From: Corynespora cassiicola
Taxonomy: Eukaryota; Ascomycota; Dothideomycetes; Pleosporales; Corynesporascaceae
Reading direction: 5' to 3'
DNA length: 64,000 nucleotides
Assembly: GCA_022059125.1 (NCBI GenBank)
Contig: JAEUWY010000023.1
Span: 2,294,001-2,358,000, forward strand
The notes under the pieces were generated by a model. It was given only the letters and a program-made list of their open reading frames with translations, was not told where the DNA came from and did no database searches. Every line of letters begins with the position of its first letter. Position 1 is the stretch's first letter. Shown here in pieces: positions 46,206 to 59,652 of this stretch. The position numbers and the translations under genes are program-made.

Positions 46206-47037
46206 AAACCCGGACGGAGCGTGGTCATTTCCGATTGGCATGTTTTTTCCTTTTGCTGTTTCCATGTATTCATGTCTGCTTGCGTTGAGCGAGTGAGTAA
46301 TGAGCCAGCCAGCCAGTCTTCAGTTGAGCAGCTGGGGCATCACGGGCTTGACGAATTGACGAAGCCTTTCTGTACCAATCTGAAAAGACGCAAGCTGTCG
46401 CAACGAAACAAAAATAAATAGATGTTGAGTAGCCGAAGCTGATCTCTGCACTGCGTTCCTGGCTGGCTGCATTCCAGACCGGAGCCCTATGGGATCAGCG
46501 CGGGGAAGTTCCGACGAGCTGGCCACTGAAATGACGCGCAAACGCCAAAGAAGGGCCGCAGGGTCCCCCGATAGACTTTCGTGTGACGGCTGCAGGAGGC
46601 CACGCTGAGCCGCCAACGACACCAATCCCCAGCTCTTTGTCAGCAGTCCAGAGCGCACAAGGATCACGGCTATACTTTTTTTTGGCTATCGCTTCCATAT
46701 TCTTTTTGTACGGCGCGGGCGGCCCAATCGCTGCGCATCCATGCTATATGGTCATAGGGAGCCTCGCGAAACTTGTCTTTGAGCCCGACGACCTCACCGT
46801 ACGCTGAGCAGTCACGCACCCACGCCGCCGGCTTACCCACCTTCACCTCTCCGGAGCCGCTGAAATCCCCACCGATTGACCAGACGTAGCAGGCCTCCCT
46901 GCTTCCCGCCATTTTCTCCAGCCTGAAGAGTCGGACATGCCTGGTTCTGCTGCTCCGCTGGTCCCCGTACATTGCCCGCCCGCACACGATCACCACCGCC
47001 GCCGCCGACCACTCACCGCATCCCCGCCTCTCCCACA
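46206..47037. other. Intergenic upstream of the synaptojanin-type gene
   Basis: About 0.8 kb. The C-rich segment just before 47038 is a typical leader. No gene seen. Confidence 0.5.
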
Positions 47038-50000
47038 ATGTCCATCCGCGTCCTGATCAAAGAATACCCCCACCGCGCGATTGCCCTGGCCACTGCGACC
47101 CATGCGCTCGTCTTCCGGCACTCGTCCTCGTCCACCGAGCAGAACGGCGCCAACCACTACAATGCCTCGACCACGTCCTTGGGAAGCAGTGGATCGGCCG
47201 CAGCCCGGTGCATGGTCGAGTTCTCGGCCCTCGAAGAGGTCGACCTGAGCGACTACAGAGATCTGAAAATGGTCAACGCGCACGGGACCTTGGGGCTCAT
47301 TACCGTCAACGGAGATGTGTTTCTGGTCGTGGTGAATGGCGCCAGTAAAGTTGCGACGGTACGGCCCGGAGAGACGGTACAGAGGATACACTCGGTCGGC
47401 TTCTGTATGTGGTTTTTATTCGTGGGACGTGTGCGCAAGGAGGGACTGCATGCTGACTGCGGACAGATTGCTTGAACAGCTCGAGCTACGATGCCCTGCT
47501 CAACGACGAGGTTAATCCCTACCCGACCGACACGATAGACGACGAGGGTTATGAGGTGGGCTTCGGAGGCAGGAAAGAGCAGAGTCCGCTCGAACATCCG
47601 TGTCTGGCGCTTAAGAAGCTGCTCAGCAGCGGCACATTTTATTACAGCTCGGATTTCGATCTCACCCGGCGGCTGCAGGACAGGTCGACGGATGCTGCCA
47701 CCGTGTCTATTGACAGCTTAGACGCCGGATTCCTCTGGAACTCGTACATGATTCAGCCCCTAGTGGACTTTAGGTCGAGATTGGCTCTCCGCGAGAAAGA
47801 TGCACTGGATGCGTCAGGGATCCTCACGTCCGCCATCCGCGGCTTTGCGCTCACCATTACGGTGCCTCCTTCGTCGTCACCACTCCGGGCACGTGGGTCT
47901 GGGCTGCCGTCTGCCATGACGCTCATCTCGAGGCTTTCCTGCAGACGAGCCGGAACCAGATTCAATGCGCGCGGTATCGACGACGATGGGAACGTGGCCA
48001 ACTTCGTCGAGACTGAGACAATATTCTACGCGCCGCCCGGTGTCTGCTTCTCGTACACTCAAGTGCGCGGCAGTGTCCCTGTCTTCTGGGAGCAACAGAC
48101 TGGCCTTCTCCCTGGGCAACAAAAGATCACCATCACTCGGTCTCCCGAAGCGACTCAGCCGGCTTTCGACAAGCATTTTGAAAACTTAGAACTGAGCTAT
48201 GGCGCGATCCATGTTGTCAATTTGCTCAGTAATGAGAAGCAAAACGAGATAGAGCTGTCACATAGATATCGGTCGCACATTAGAAACAGCCCTTTGAATG
48301 ACGCAAAATCATCAAGAGAACATGAGCTCATAAAACTCACGGAGTACGACTTCCATGCCGAAACGAGAGGGCCGGGTGGGTACGAGATGGCGAGCATGAT
48401 TTCCCAGTATATTCAGCAATCTGCGGACAGTTTCGCATACTGGCTATCGGAAGAGCAAGAGGAACATATCAAGGCAAATGGGCAGGATCATATCATCAGA
48501 AGACCCGTGACGATACTGCAACAGGAGGGCGTCTTCAGGACGAACTGTCTTGATTGCCTGGATCGTACCAATCTCGTCCAGACCATTGTCAGCAAGATGG
48601 CCATGGAGCTATTCTTCCACCACAAGCGCCTCGGTGCTTCCCAAGACTTTTGGGCAAGGCACTCGAGCATGTGGGCAGACAATGGAGATGCCTTGTCAAG
48701 GATTTATGCGGGCACGGGCGCGCTTAAGTCTTCATTCACCCGACACGGAAAGATGTCGTTGGCTGGAGCGCTCGCGGATGCCCGGAAGAGTGCGACGCGG
48801 ATGTACATCAACAACTTTGCCGACAAAGGACGGCAAAACACCATCGACATGCTCCTTGGGCGCTTGATGGGTCAGGTTCCTGTTCACCTTTACGATCCCA
48901 TCAACGATTTCGTCGTTACAGAGATGATGAAGCGGTCGGGCGAATACACCGAATCAGAAACAATCAGTATCCTTGTGGGCACGTTCAATTTGAACGGCAA
49001 AACACATGGACTTAATGACGACCTATCGCCATGGCTATGTCCAGACATTAACTCTCCACAGCCATGTCCTGAGATAGTGGCCGTTGGATTCCAGGAAATC
49101 GTCGAGCTCAGTCCGCAGCAAATCATGTCCACAGACCCGGCAAGACGACAAATGTGGGAAGCAGCCGTCAAGAATTGCTTGAATGATAATGCGGCAAGAC
49201 ATGGGAAAGAGGAATACGTTCTCCTAAGAGGCGGTCAACTGGTTGGGGCCTCATTGTCGGTATTTGTAAGGTCGGACTGCCTCAAGTCCATAAAGAATGT
49301 CGAGGGTAGTCTGAAAAAGGTGAGTTGACTCAACCCAACTAGTATTGCATGGGCGCTAATCATAATGGTAGACTGGCATGTCTGGCATAGCAGGAAATAA
49401 AGGAGCCGTGGCAATCCGTATGGAGTACAACAATACTTCTCTCGTTTTCGTCACTGCACATCTTGCGGCTGGTTTTGCAAATGCCGAGGAGCGAGATAGG
49501 GACTACAAGACCATCAGCCACGGCCTGCGTTTCCAAAGAAACCGGTCGATCGAAGATCATGACACCGTCATCTGGCTCGGTGACTTCAACTACCGAATCG
49601 GACTCAGCCATGAGAAGGTTATGAAGCTGTGCCATGTTGGGGACCTCGAAACTCTCTATGACAATGATCAGGTAAGGCAGGCCTGCTTCCGTTCAAAGAA
49701 TCACATCTGACGAGCATAGCTCAATCTTCACATGGTCGCTGGCCTCACCTTCCCACACTACTCGGAAGCCCGCATTACCTTCATGCCTACTTACAAATAC
49801 GACCTCGGAACCGATACATACGACACTTCAGAAAAGGCCCGTATTCCCGCATGGTGTGATCGTGTTCTTCGCAAAGGAGATAACATCCGCCAAACCGCGT
49901 ACGATGCTGCGCCGTTGAGGTTTTCAGATCATCGCCCCGTATATGCAGCGTTCCAGTGCCGCATCAGCAAGGTGGATGAGAAGAGGAAAGAGCTGCTCAG

Positions 50001-51061
50001 TCAGGAAATGTACCGCCAGCGCCGTGCCGTCGTTGGCGACACGAGAGCGACTGGTACTTTGATAGACACTGATGATGAAGACCTTCTCGGCTATGATTCA
50101 ATAGAGCCTGGATTGCCCCCTGCAAGCTCAGACCGGAGGAAGTGGTGGCTTGACAATGGTATTTTCTCTCTCATCCCTATCCTGTCCTTCATATTCATCT
50201 TTGGAAGGTCTTCCCGCGCGCTCTAGGGTGCAGCCCCCCTCCAATGACCACTTCCCGAACCCCAAACGGCCGAGCAATCCCTTCACTCCCTCGCCGGAAC
50301 CCGACTGGGTCGACGTCAAGCGCATGGGAGGCAGACCGGAACCTCCACCCGCCCGTGGCACCGCCAGAGCGCAAACCCTCGACTTTAACAACATCAACCC
50401 CAACAACGGCCTGGGCAATGGGTCCAACGCACCCCTTTCTCGCACCACTTCCAGCGCCAGCGCCCGCACCAACCCCATGGCCCGCAAGCTCATCGTGCCC
50501 CCTTACACCCCCTCCCCGCTAGACGGGGCCTCGGACCCCCGCCCAAACACCATAAACAACCTCTCCCGCACCACCTCGAGCGCTTCGACACACTCGCTCC
50601 CCCCGCGCCTTGCCCTCTACCAGCAAGCCCGCCCCATCCCCTCGACGAACAATACCACCGCTACCACTACGACGTCCTCGACCTCGTCCTCGTCTTCCCT
50701 CCACCACCAAATCTCCCGCAAACCTGCGCCCCCCGTGCCCACCAAGAAACCAACGCTTAGCTCTGCACCCCAGCCCCAGCAGCAACAACAACAACAACGC
50801 TATAGAGATGACCCCCCACATGAGGACAGAGCACAGCCCCAGCCCCCACCCCCGCGCCGTAGCATGGCCGCCCCGTCCGCGATGGCGTCGCGCAAGCCTG
50901 TGCCTAACCTCATCGATGCAGAAGAGGATGACAACGGTAGGCCGCCGCTTCCGCCGAGGGTGGGGACGGGGAGGCAGGGTGGAGGGCGCAGTTTGATGGA
51001 TGATGAACCCGAGGATCTGGAGTCGTTGAGGGGGTGGGAGGTTTTGAGGCCGGTGAGATAG
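47038..51061 (+). CDS. Synaptojanin-type polyphosphoinositide phosphatase (Sac1 plus 5-phosphatase)
   Basis: Five exons (47038-47404, 47467-49319, 49372-49671, 49720-50158, 50208-51061) give 1270 residues. The N-terminal Sac1 domain holds the CX5R catalytic loop NCLDCLDRTN near residue 480. The inositol 5-phosphatase domain (about 630-970) has FNLNGKTHGLNDD, VGFQEIVELSPQQIM, WLGDFNYRI, PAWCDRVLRKGD and SDHRPVYAAF. The last exon is a Pro/Ser/Thr-rich tail with SH3-type ligands (KPAPPVPTKKP, RPPLPPRVG) and a short Gln run. This matches yeast Inp51-Inp53, which remove phosphates from PI(4,5)P2 and related lipids in endocytosis and actin patches. The start MSIRVLIKEYPHR is the usual family start. 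The final intron separates tail from enzyme. Confidence 0.95.
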
Positions 51062-51715
51062 ATGAAGTAGGCGGTTTAGTCAATGTTTTGAGGCGTGCGT
51101 GTGTGTGCGTGTGTCGACGTTTGGCTTGGTTTGTCTGCGTTGGATTGGGTCGGCTTGGGAATGCCCGGTGAGGGAGGGATGCGCCGGTGCGCGTGCTGGG
51201 GTTGTTGCCAAAAAAATAAAAATAAAAATTGGCACCTGGGTTATGTAGGATTGGTGTGAATGTAGGAATTACCATGGTGGTTTCTTCTTTCTTTTTTTCT
51301 ACTCTCATCGTCCTCGGGCTGTGCTGGATTGATCGGTGGATCGGTTCTAGGGTTTGGGATTGGAATGCGGTACACTGCAATGGGATGGATTGATAATAAT
51401 GAGGCTAGGAAAATGGTGGTTTCATAGACGTTTTTTTTATGGACATGGACATCATTCGGATACGGAAACAGCCATGTTGGCATCTACATTTGTGGAAAGA
51501 CGAGGCTCCAAAGATGGGATCAAGCACTGGAGACAGACACCAGATACCTTTGATCCTCAAAATCCTCTTCAGTCTCACAGCACGTGCATAAGGCGCTCAA
51601 AATGTCGTCGATCACGCCGCTTTGGTCTCGTTCAATTCATCTCTATTCATCTACAAGATCAATTCCTGAAGACTCGTCCCTGGCTCCTGGGAAGAAAATG
51701 CAAATGCACATGCGT
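51062..51715. other. Convergent 3' intergenic
   Basis: About 0.65 kb between the phosphatase and eIF3b stop codons, with G/T-rich and A/T-rich patches. No gene seen. Confidence 0.5.
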
Positions 51716-54045
51716 CTAGCTAATCACCTCCTCCGTCTCCTCAATAATCTCCTCGACAATCTCCTCAATCTCCTCGACCTGGCCGTCCTGCTCACGCTGG
51801 ATCTTGCCGCCGTTGAGCTCAATCTCGGCGCCCTCCTCCTTGAGCATCTCGATGACCGACTCGCGCCACGCGAGCCACTCCTGGAGCAGACGGCGGCGAG
51901 CCTCGACAACGGCCTTGTTGGCGCTGTTGCGCTTGGCGAGATCCTGCTCGTCGAAGATCTTGGAGTAGTTGCGGAGGTTCTTGCGGATCTCGGCCTGCTC
52001 CTCCTTGGACAGGAGCGTGGGGGGACGGGGACGCCAGATGAGCTGCTTGAAGCGGTCGATCGACTCTTCACGGAGAAGCGTGCCCTTGAAGTCGTACATG
52101 TGGTAACCGTTCTCCATCTGATGGGTGTTAACTTGAGTTCTACTGTATGGATCCTGGAGGAATGGAATGGTACTTACACCGTGGCGGAAAGCACTGGCAA
52201 CGGTGACAACGTAGCGGCCCGTGGGGTCCCACTCAATGTCAGTCATACCGTAGTGCTCAACGGTCTCCATGAGCTGGAGGTTAGCTTGCAGCTCCTTCTC
52301 GCTCTTGTCCTTGTCATCCTTGGGCTGCTCGAAGCTGAGATCCCAGAAGTCGAGCTCGAAAGACTGCTGAGATTGAAGGGTAGCAACGACAACAAAGCGC
52401 CCCTTAGGCGACCAGTAGATGGCGTTGCTGTTCTTCTTGTCGATGGTGCGGATGTGACGGAAGTTGCCAACACCGCCTCCCTTGACCTTCTCGGGGGCAA
52501 AGAAGGAAACGGAGGTCTTGGGGGGCACTGCAGCCTGTGCGGGGATCTCACCGGCAGTGATGATGACGAAACGGCTGCCCTTGGGCTCCCAAGCAAAGTT
52601 GATGACAGTCTCCTTGAGAGTGTCGACAACCTCGACAGGCACACCCTTCTCGCGGACACGGAAAATCTCCAGAGAGGTGGCCTGCGACTTCTTCGACTTG
52701 GAGTGACGGTCAACCTTGACGCAAACATATGCAGCGTCAGACTGCCAGTGCAGCTTGGCGTCGGAGACGTTGAAGAGGTTACGGGTACGGACGACCTCCT
52801 TGGAGGGAACGGACATGAGACCGACCTTGGCAGGGTTGCTGCCGAGCTCGGGAGTCCAGTAACAGAAGAGCTGCTCGTAGGTCCTGATACCGTCGCGCTT
52901 AGGGGTGGCAGGAGCCCACTCGAAGTCGACGACACCCTCAATCTTGATCGAGGACTTGTCGAGCAGGTTCATCCTGGGGGTCTCGTAGACGGAGATGGAC
53001 TGGCCGGGGGTCATACGAGCAACGTACTTGTCGTCGGCGGACCACTTGAAAGTCGGCCACTGCATCTTCTTCTTGACGGGGTTGCCTTCAGCGTCGGTGC
53101 TGGTGGGAACATCGATGGTGGCAAACGAACGAAGAGGCTTTCCGGTCGCGATATCCCAGATGATGTAGTTCTTGCCGTCGTCCTCGAGGGAGAGGGATGG
53201 GACGGGGTGGTTCTCGTCGACCTGGATGGGCCTGTGGGACCAGGTGGTGATGTACTTCTCGTTGGGCGAGAAATCGACCAGATTGACGCCGGGATGCGCG
53301 AACCTCTTCTGCCTGCTCCAAGCCTTGCCACCCCACAGCTGCACACCCTGCGCGTGCATCGAGGTGAGGTAGGTACCCTGGGGTGACCACTGCACAAACG
53401 ACTCGGTCCAGTTCTCGCGGTCGACAACGGGCTCCGGCGCATCTTCCTTGTTGTTCCAGAACACACCGACCCTCTCGCCGCGGAACATGACCATCTGGTC
53501 GCGGCCCTCCGAGTCTCCGAGCCAAGAGCGCAAGTGCTCCTTCTGCTGGAAGGGCTCAATCTCGGGCTCGTGGTACTCCTCGTCGACGCGGCCCTCGCGG
53601 CCGTAGCGGTCAATGTCGGTGAGCTTGTTGACGGCCATGGTGTGCTTCTTGTCGAGCGGGGTTCCGTGGAGCTGCTTGACGGCAGCGATGGCCTCGCTGG
53701 GCGCGTTGTACTCGACAAAGGCATATCTGGACGCCATGTCAGTAAATTTAGATTTTTGGGTTTTGGCGCTTTCGCAACGTACCCTTCAGTCTTGCCGTCG
53801 TCATTTACGGGCATGAAAACGCCATCGTCCTTGACACGGCCAACGGAGTTGAGCTTCCTCAAGACGAACTTGATCAGCTTGGCCTTGCTGTCCGCGGGCA
53901 CGACGGGCAGGCCGTCAATGACCACAAAGGCGTCAAGACCCTCATCCAGGCGCACTTGGTATTGTTCTTCGATATCGGTAAAGTCGATTTGGGACTCGTC
54001 GAATTCCTCGTCCTCCAGCGGGAGGTTCTCGTAGGAGGGCGCCAT
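51716..54045 (-). CDS. PRT1: Translation initiation factor eIF3 subunit b
   Basis: Three exons (54045-53783, 53726-52178, 52117-51716) give 737 residues. An acidic start ([18 protein letters not shown]) leads into the N-terminal RRM ([17 protein letters not shown], then [17 protein letters not shown]) that binds eIF3a and eIF3j. The centre is the WD-type beta-propeller/eIF2A-like region ([67 protein letters not shown]). The C-terminus is the helical segment that binds eIF3i and eIF3g, with a Glu-rich end. It is a scaffold of eIF3 on the 40S ribosome. The second intron is 60 bp, a multiple of three and free of stops, so an unspliced mRNA would still be translatable with 20 extra residues. Confidence 0.97.
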
Positions 54046-55265
54046 GTTGTCTGCTGCTTTTGCGTCGAAGTGTGGGGTCGCGACTTCTTGAACGTCGAAT
54101 TTTGGTGTGCCGCACAAGCGGGTTGAGTCACGTGCGTGTGGCTGATCTGCAGCACTCCCATCACCCACTTCACCTCGTCTTCTTTATGGATTCGCATATT
54201 TCTCTAAGAAATGTCATGGTTTTTATTTCAATTTTCAAATTGCTTGTTTTTTGAGGGTGCAAAGACTATTGCGTAGATTAATCTTCGCCCAAGTAACAAG
54301 TACTCAGGTACCTAACAATAGCATGCAACCTCTCGGTCATATCAATCGTAATCACTACTTCACTCACTCCTCTTGCTCGAAAATCGGCTTTAAGAACCAA
54401 TATGAACATTCAGATACATCCGCCCCATCGTGACACCCCATGTTCATGCGCCTCCATTACTCATTACAGATTAATCATACTACATTCCGCGTTTCCATCT
54501 GCCTGCCTGGCCCATCGCCCAAAAAAGTCACTCTCCAAAGTAGTAATAACGAAGATTAAAAAAAAACAGAAAAAAAGGAAAGCTACATCAGACTCGTTTC
54601 GCACCAAAACAAAAGAGAAGAGGTAGCAATACGAGCCACAAGAATCGAAGAAAAGATATCAACATCCAATGCTTTACCATCCCTACCCCACCCCGCTCGG
54701 TTGCTCGCGCAGTCGAGTGTAACAATAAGATGTGAAGGGTAGATGAAAAGTACCGAAGTCCCAGACACGCACATGAGCACAGGCAGCCCACAAAATGGAA
54801 GACACGGACAACGCTTGATGGCTACCTCACCTCAAGGCATCTCGTCCATTCCGCGGGTGCCTGCGCAGGCGTCAAAGAATATGCAGCACAGCCGTACTGA
54901 TTCCCACTCCCATCATATAGAAGAAAGTAGGGGAAAAGACGGGGGATAATCCAAAAAGTGAAGAGGGGAGAAAAAAACATCAAGAGTCATGCCTTGCAAA
55001 AGGCAGAGAGACATCGAGGCTATCCAAGGCAAGTCGACAGGCAACCAAGGGAAGAGGGGGAACAAAAAAAGACATGCTTGCTCAGCCCTCCCACCCATCA
55101 TCCAGATCCGAGATCATAGAAGGAAAAAAAAAAATTATCCCGCTCTTCCTCCCGCACATAACGCCGAGGTCCTAGATTAACTGGAAGCCAGTCAGAAAAC
55201 AATCGCACAGGCCGCCCTAGGGAAATATAGACTAGGAAAGGAGAACCGTGGGTGCGCAGGTCAGT
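54046..55265. other. Intergenic between eIF3b and the ArfGAP gene
   Basis: About 1.2 kb with A-runs: eIF3b promoter at the left and ArfGAP 3' flank at the right. Only short chance frames are seen. Confidence 0.5.
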
Positions 55266-58200
55266 CTATAGGCCTCGTCTACCTTCGGCGTTCTCTGAGT
55301 GTTTGGTCAACCTTCCTCCCGCGCTTACTCGCTTCTGTAGCCTGGCATCCCTCTCGCGTGCCCTTTCGGCCGGTGTGCTTCCGTTTCCGGCCGTAATGTG
55401 CGGAAGCGCCGTCAGAGTATCCCCGGACGGGTTTGGATGTGTGGTGGGGGTGGGCCTCTTGCCGGCACGCTGGTCAGCCTTGAACTCGAGGTACATGCGC
55501 GCCGAGTTGCTGAGCGGGATAGGTGCGGGTTGCGTGGGAAGATCGGCACCATTCTGCAAAAGTAACTCTGCGATTGGGAAGGACTTGCGGTTAGGCTGCG
55601 GCGTGGTAGGTCGAGCGCCAGGACCTGGAGAACCAGCAGGTGACGCTGACGCAGAAGGCGAAGCAGGGTCAGCTGCAGCGAGCGCCAGAAACACCGCATG
55701 GGTTCCGCGCGACCGGTCCTTTGCGTTCGGATCTGCGCGGAGGGACAGCGCATAAAGAACATTTTGGATATCGTTCTTCTTGATTGACGCAAGCAGGGTC
55801 TCTTCTGGCGTCGCGTAATGCGACAGCGTCGGGGAGATGGGTGCGACAAATGCTCGGTCAGCATACTTTGACGTGATGAACCGCAGCCTCTGTTCTCGAG
55901 TAGAGGTGGGGTTTGGCTTCACGGCTCTATCCAGCCTGGCCTCCCATATCATATTGCTGACACGATTGCCGATCTTGAGGAGTATTTCCACGATGTCGGG
56001 TGTAAATGAGTTGGTGTCGAGCGTGAGGGACCGCACTTTGGTGATGTGAGTTCCGAGCGATCTGTGGATACCGCTGCACTCGATGCAGATGACAATGCCC
56101 AAATTGAGTGAAACCCAGTCGACCTTGCTCTCAGATCCACAATCGGCACAGACTTTGTTCCCGGCATCTGCATCTCGCACCTGCTGCAGCAACTTTCCAT
56201 CATCACCAGAAGTTTCTTCTCTGCGATATGCTGGCCGGTCACCGACGGTCGCATGACGTGCGGGCGTCTTGGAGCTGTAGTTGTTCCTATGACTGGAGAG
56301 CGACGGACTCTTGCCAGTCAGAACAGAGGCGATGTCACGCCTGGTGTTGCCGGGCAAAGAGTCAGTCGAAGGACGGTCATGCTTTCCGGCGGTTTCGACA
56401 GCACTCTGCAGGGCATTGTTGATGGCAGCAATCCAGCTCTTCATCTCGTCTTCAGACTGTGCCTGGTAGACTCGAGTAAAGTGAGGCGTAATGACCTCCA
56501 AGCAAAAACGACGTTCTTGATTGCGAGCTTCTCGGACTGACGCCATCCTTAGATCGATCGGATCCATGTGCATCTGGAGCGAATCCTTCCAGTTGGTGTA
56601 CTCCGATATCTTGCCTTGGTCAAGCACGATCCAGAACCTGTCTTGGTTAGCTTTGATATGACGACAATGGATGGGTTATTCACTTGTGCCACGCTTGCTT
56701 GTTCAAGCCTTTGGGATCGACATGGCTTCCAGGCCTGCTGAGTGCCCACAGTAGACCCTCCTTGCGATGCGCCGCTGCTCCGACCTCGGGAACCAAGGTA
56801 TGATCCTTGTCCTCGAGATCTCTTATGCCCTTGAATTTGTTCGGCTGGGGGCTTCCGATAGACAAGGTCGCCTGGCTCGCTTCAGGGCTCTGGGGAGAGG
56901 TGATGGTGGGGATGCTTGAGGCTGATGATGTCGGCGGAGGGCTGACGGTGCTCTGGAATACGGGGGCAATGCTTCCCTTCCGGCCCGGCAGATCTGGGTC
57001 CGAGGTAGCTGTGCTTCGCGTTACACTGCCGTTAGCAGGAGTAGTCGGCAGCTGCGATGGCGGTGGCTCCTCGAAAGGCTTGTTGCTCTTCTCCAGCATC
57101 CTCCTCTTCTCCTCTCGCTCAGTCCTCTGCAGTTGGAATTCTTTGTCCGCCTCCTTGACCTCAAAGCTGAGTGCGTCGAGCTGTGGGAGCATGGTTTCGA
57201 TCTTCTTGGCAGTATCGAGATAGTTCTTGGCCTGGGCATCAGCGTAGCGCGTGAGGCTCGACAGTACTTCTTGATCTTTCCGTCCGCCGTGTAGATCCTG
57301 CATGAAGGAGGAGTAATCAAAACGCTTGAGCTCAAAATTCCGGCGCTTGGTCTGGTACTTTGAGTCGGTCTCGGCACGCTTCTTCTCCTTGAGGGAGTCC
57401 TGTCGTTGGCCGAGATATCTGGAAACGTATTGATAGTATTCCTTGCTCTCCTCTTCAAAGTCTTTGCGCTTCGTCTCGGCTTGCTTGATGTCAATGTTGT
57501 ACAACTTAGAAATGGGGTCAATGATGAGCTTTTGGATATTGGCCGTATTCGACCGTTCATAAACCAAGATTTCCTTTGCGATCTTGTCGAAATAGTGATC
57601 GATGGCGGGTTGCACAGCGTTTGCGTTGGATGTGGAGGCTTCTTTGAGAGCATCCATCAGGTCCGCCATGGCGTTATTGCACTGGACTTGCGACTCGAGC
57701 GCAGATTCGGCTCGTTTGAGGACCTTCTTCCATCTCATGCGCATGTTGCCCGTCTTTTGCTCCAGAGACTTCATGGTGGCTCGGAAGAGGGGGCCATCCT
57801 CGGTCTGGCTCAGGTCTTCTCCGGGCCTCGAAACACAGTTGACATCAAGCTTTACCGTGTTGTTGGTAAGAGTCGTCGCCGTGCTCGGAACTGGCACCAG
57901 TCCCATTCCGTACTCGGGTATGGGCTCGAACGTGGGCGACTTTGGCGGTAAAGTCTCGACCGTTTCTTTGAACTCATCTATATCACTAACCCTCGATTCG
58001 ATCGACTGCGCCGACGGGACTCTGAGCCTGGGAGGGACCCCAAGTTCCATCCGCGGCGACGGAGATTTTGGGCTCTGGATGAGGCGCGATGTGTCTGCGG
58101 GGGCGTCAGTCTTGGTTCCAAAATAGCAATGTCCGATATGCGTACTTTGCACCCAAAAAGAAAAGCCGGCCAGGGTATCGAGTCGATGTGCGCGCTGGTC

Positions 58201-59012
58201 ATATTCGACAAACTTGAATCTAGTTAGCCCAAGAAAACTCCCGAACCACACACGGAGAGAGAACCCACACTGCAACTCGTGCGCCAGCCCCCACCTCGGT
58301 CTTCACTTGGCTTGGGTGGCTTCCACCTCCAAGACCACTGGAACTGGACCGAGGGGGTCCCACCGGTTGAATAATCGCCGACCAGTTCGACAAGCGGGTT
58401 CTTGTGAAGATTGGGGTTGGCGTGAAACTCTCTGGTGACCAGGTTCTCCAGCTCCTTGGAACTCGAGGCAAAGACAAAGGTTAGTCCGTTGATGACGGTG
58501 TCGACCATGGCGTTGGGTACGGGGGCGCCCGGGTTGCTGACATTGTATATGCTGGGCGCGGCGGGAGCCTGGCGGACGATGAAGGTGAAGTTGAAGATGA
58601 GCTCCTCGTCGTTGGTCAAGCGTATCAGGAACGAGGGCGGCCCACCAGACGGGGGCGACTCGGGGTCCTAACAAACGTTGTTTAGCAATGCGCAGCCCAT
58701 GTTGGACCCTTGAAACAACAACGTACCTGGATGTACTCCACCACGCTGTCGTCGCCGTATTCGCGCTTGGCCGTGTACCTGGTGGCGGGGAAGCCATTGG
58801 GGGTGACGTTGAGTAGGGTGCGGTTGCGGCCGTTTGTGATCTGGAGGTTGGCTACGGAGACTGGGCTGGGGTCAGTAAGGTTGCGGGGGGAGAGGGAGGA
58901 CGAGGCATGCGGGTTTGCGACGGCGGGCGGGCGGGAGAAACGACGTACATCTCGTCTGGTCGCGCAAGTATAGGGCTTCCTCGTCGCCCGGTCTGCTACT
59001 GACGGCGCCCAT
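55266..59012 (-). CDS. BAR-PH-ArfGAP protein (Csx2-like)
   Basis: Five exons (59012-58949, 58860-58727, 58667-58269, 58212-56684, 56637-55266) give 1165 residues. The first 200 residues form an unannotated, probably beta-rich region (SVANLQITNGRNRTLLNVT, FLIRLTNDEELIFNFTFIV). The BAR domain (about 345-560) spans RATMKSLEQKTGNMRMRW to LDTAKKIETMLPQL. A PH domain (about 685-795) has KEGLLWALSRPG, FWIVLDQGKISEYTNWK and MKSWIAAINNAL, split by the last intron. The ArfGAP zinc finger (about 868-990) carries CADC, CIEC and the arginine finger in GIHRSLG. A C-terminal ankyrin-like stretch follows. It should stimulate GTP hydrolysis by Arf on curved membranes. The N-terminus MGAVSSR fits an N-myristoylation site. 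Confidence 0.93.
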
Positions 59013-59625
59013 GGCCGCTGGAGAATCGTACAGCCAGCTTGTCGTGGAGGGTGCGGGTCACTCTGGGGTGGCTCAAGTGGCCGTGGACAGGCGCGCGAAC
59101 ATGCCTGTCCCCTTTAGGGAGCAGCCTGTTCTCGGGGGAAGGCTGGATATTTGCAGGCGGAGACTCCAGGGCTGGGTTGGGGTGGGTAATTTGCGTGGTG
59201 CTTGGGGGTGCGGAAATGATTAGAGGGACGGCGGACGAGGTAGCGCTGCCGTTAGAGGGGCGCGCGGGACACGGGCTGTATGGCGGTATGCAGCTCTGCT
59301 CGCGGGATAAAGCTTTTGCGATAACACTGGGGGGTCGAGGGCTGGCGAGGACGTGCTGCGGGCTGGGAGAGGGCTCGGGGCAGGGCGTCGCGGGAGAGAG
59401 CAGAAGAATGGACAGTGACGGGGTGGAGAGATCGGGGACGGGGCGGGCTGGTGTTGAGATTGCTCGCAGTCGGTGGTGTGGTGGAGGGGGAGCTTGGGCG
59501 ACGGGCGGGCGATCCACACGACCAGGGCCGTCTTGACGCTCGAGGCGAGAATCAGTGGGAATACTGGCTAATGAGTAGCGACGGACTGGTTTAGGACTGG
59601 CCTAGCACGGCCTGCGCCTGCTTCC

Positions 59626-59652
59626 AGCACGCAGCACGCAGCACGCAGCAGC
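59626..59652. repeat. AGCACGC heptamer repeat
   Basis: About four tandem AGCACGC units, then AGCAGCAG. Confidence 0.8.
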
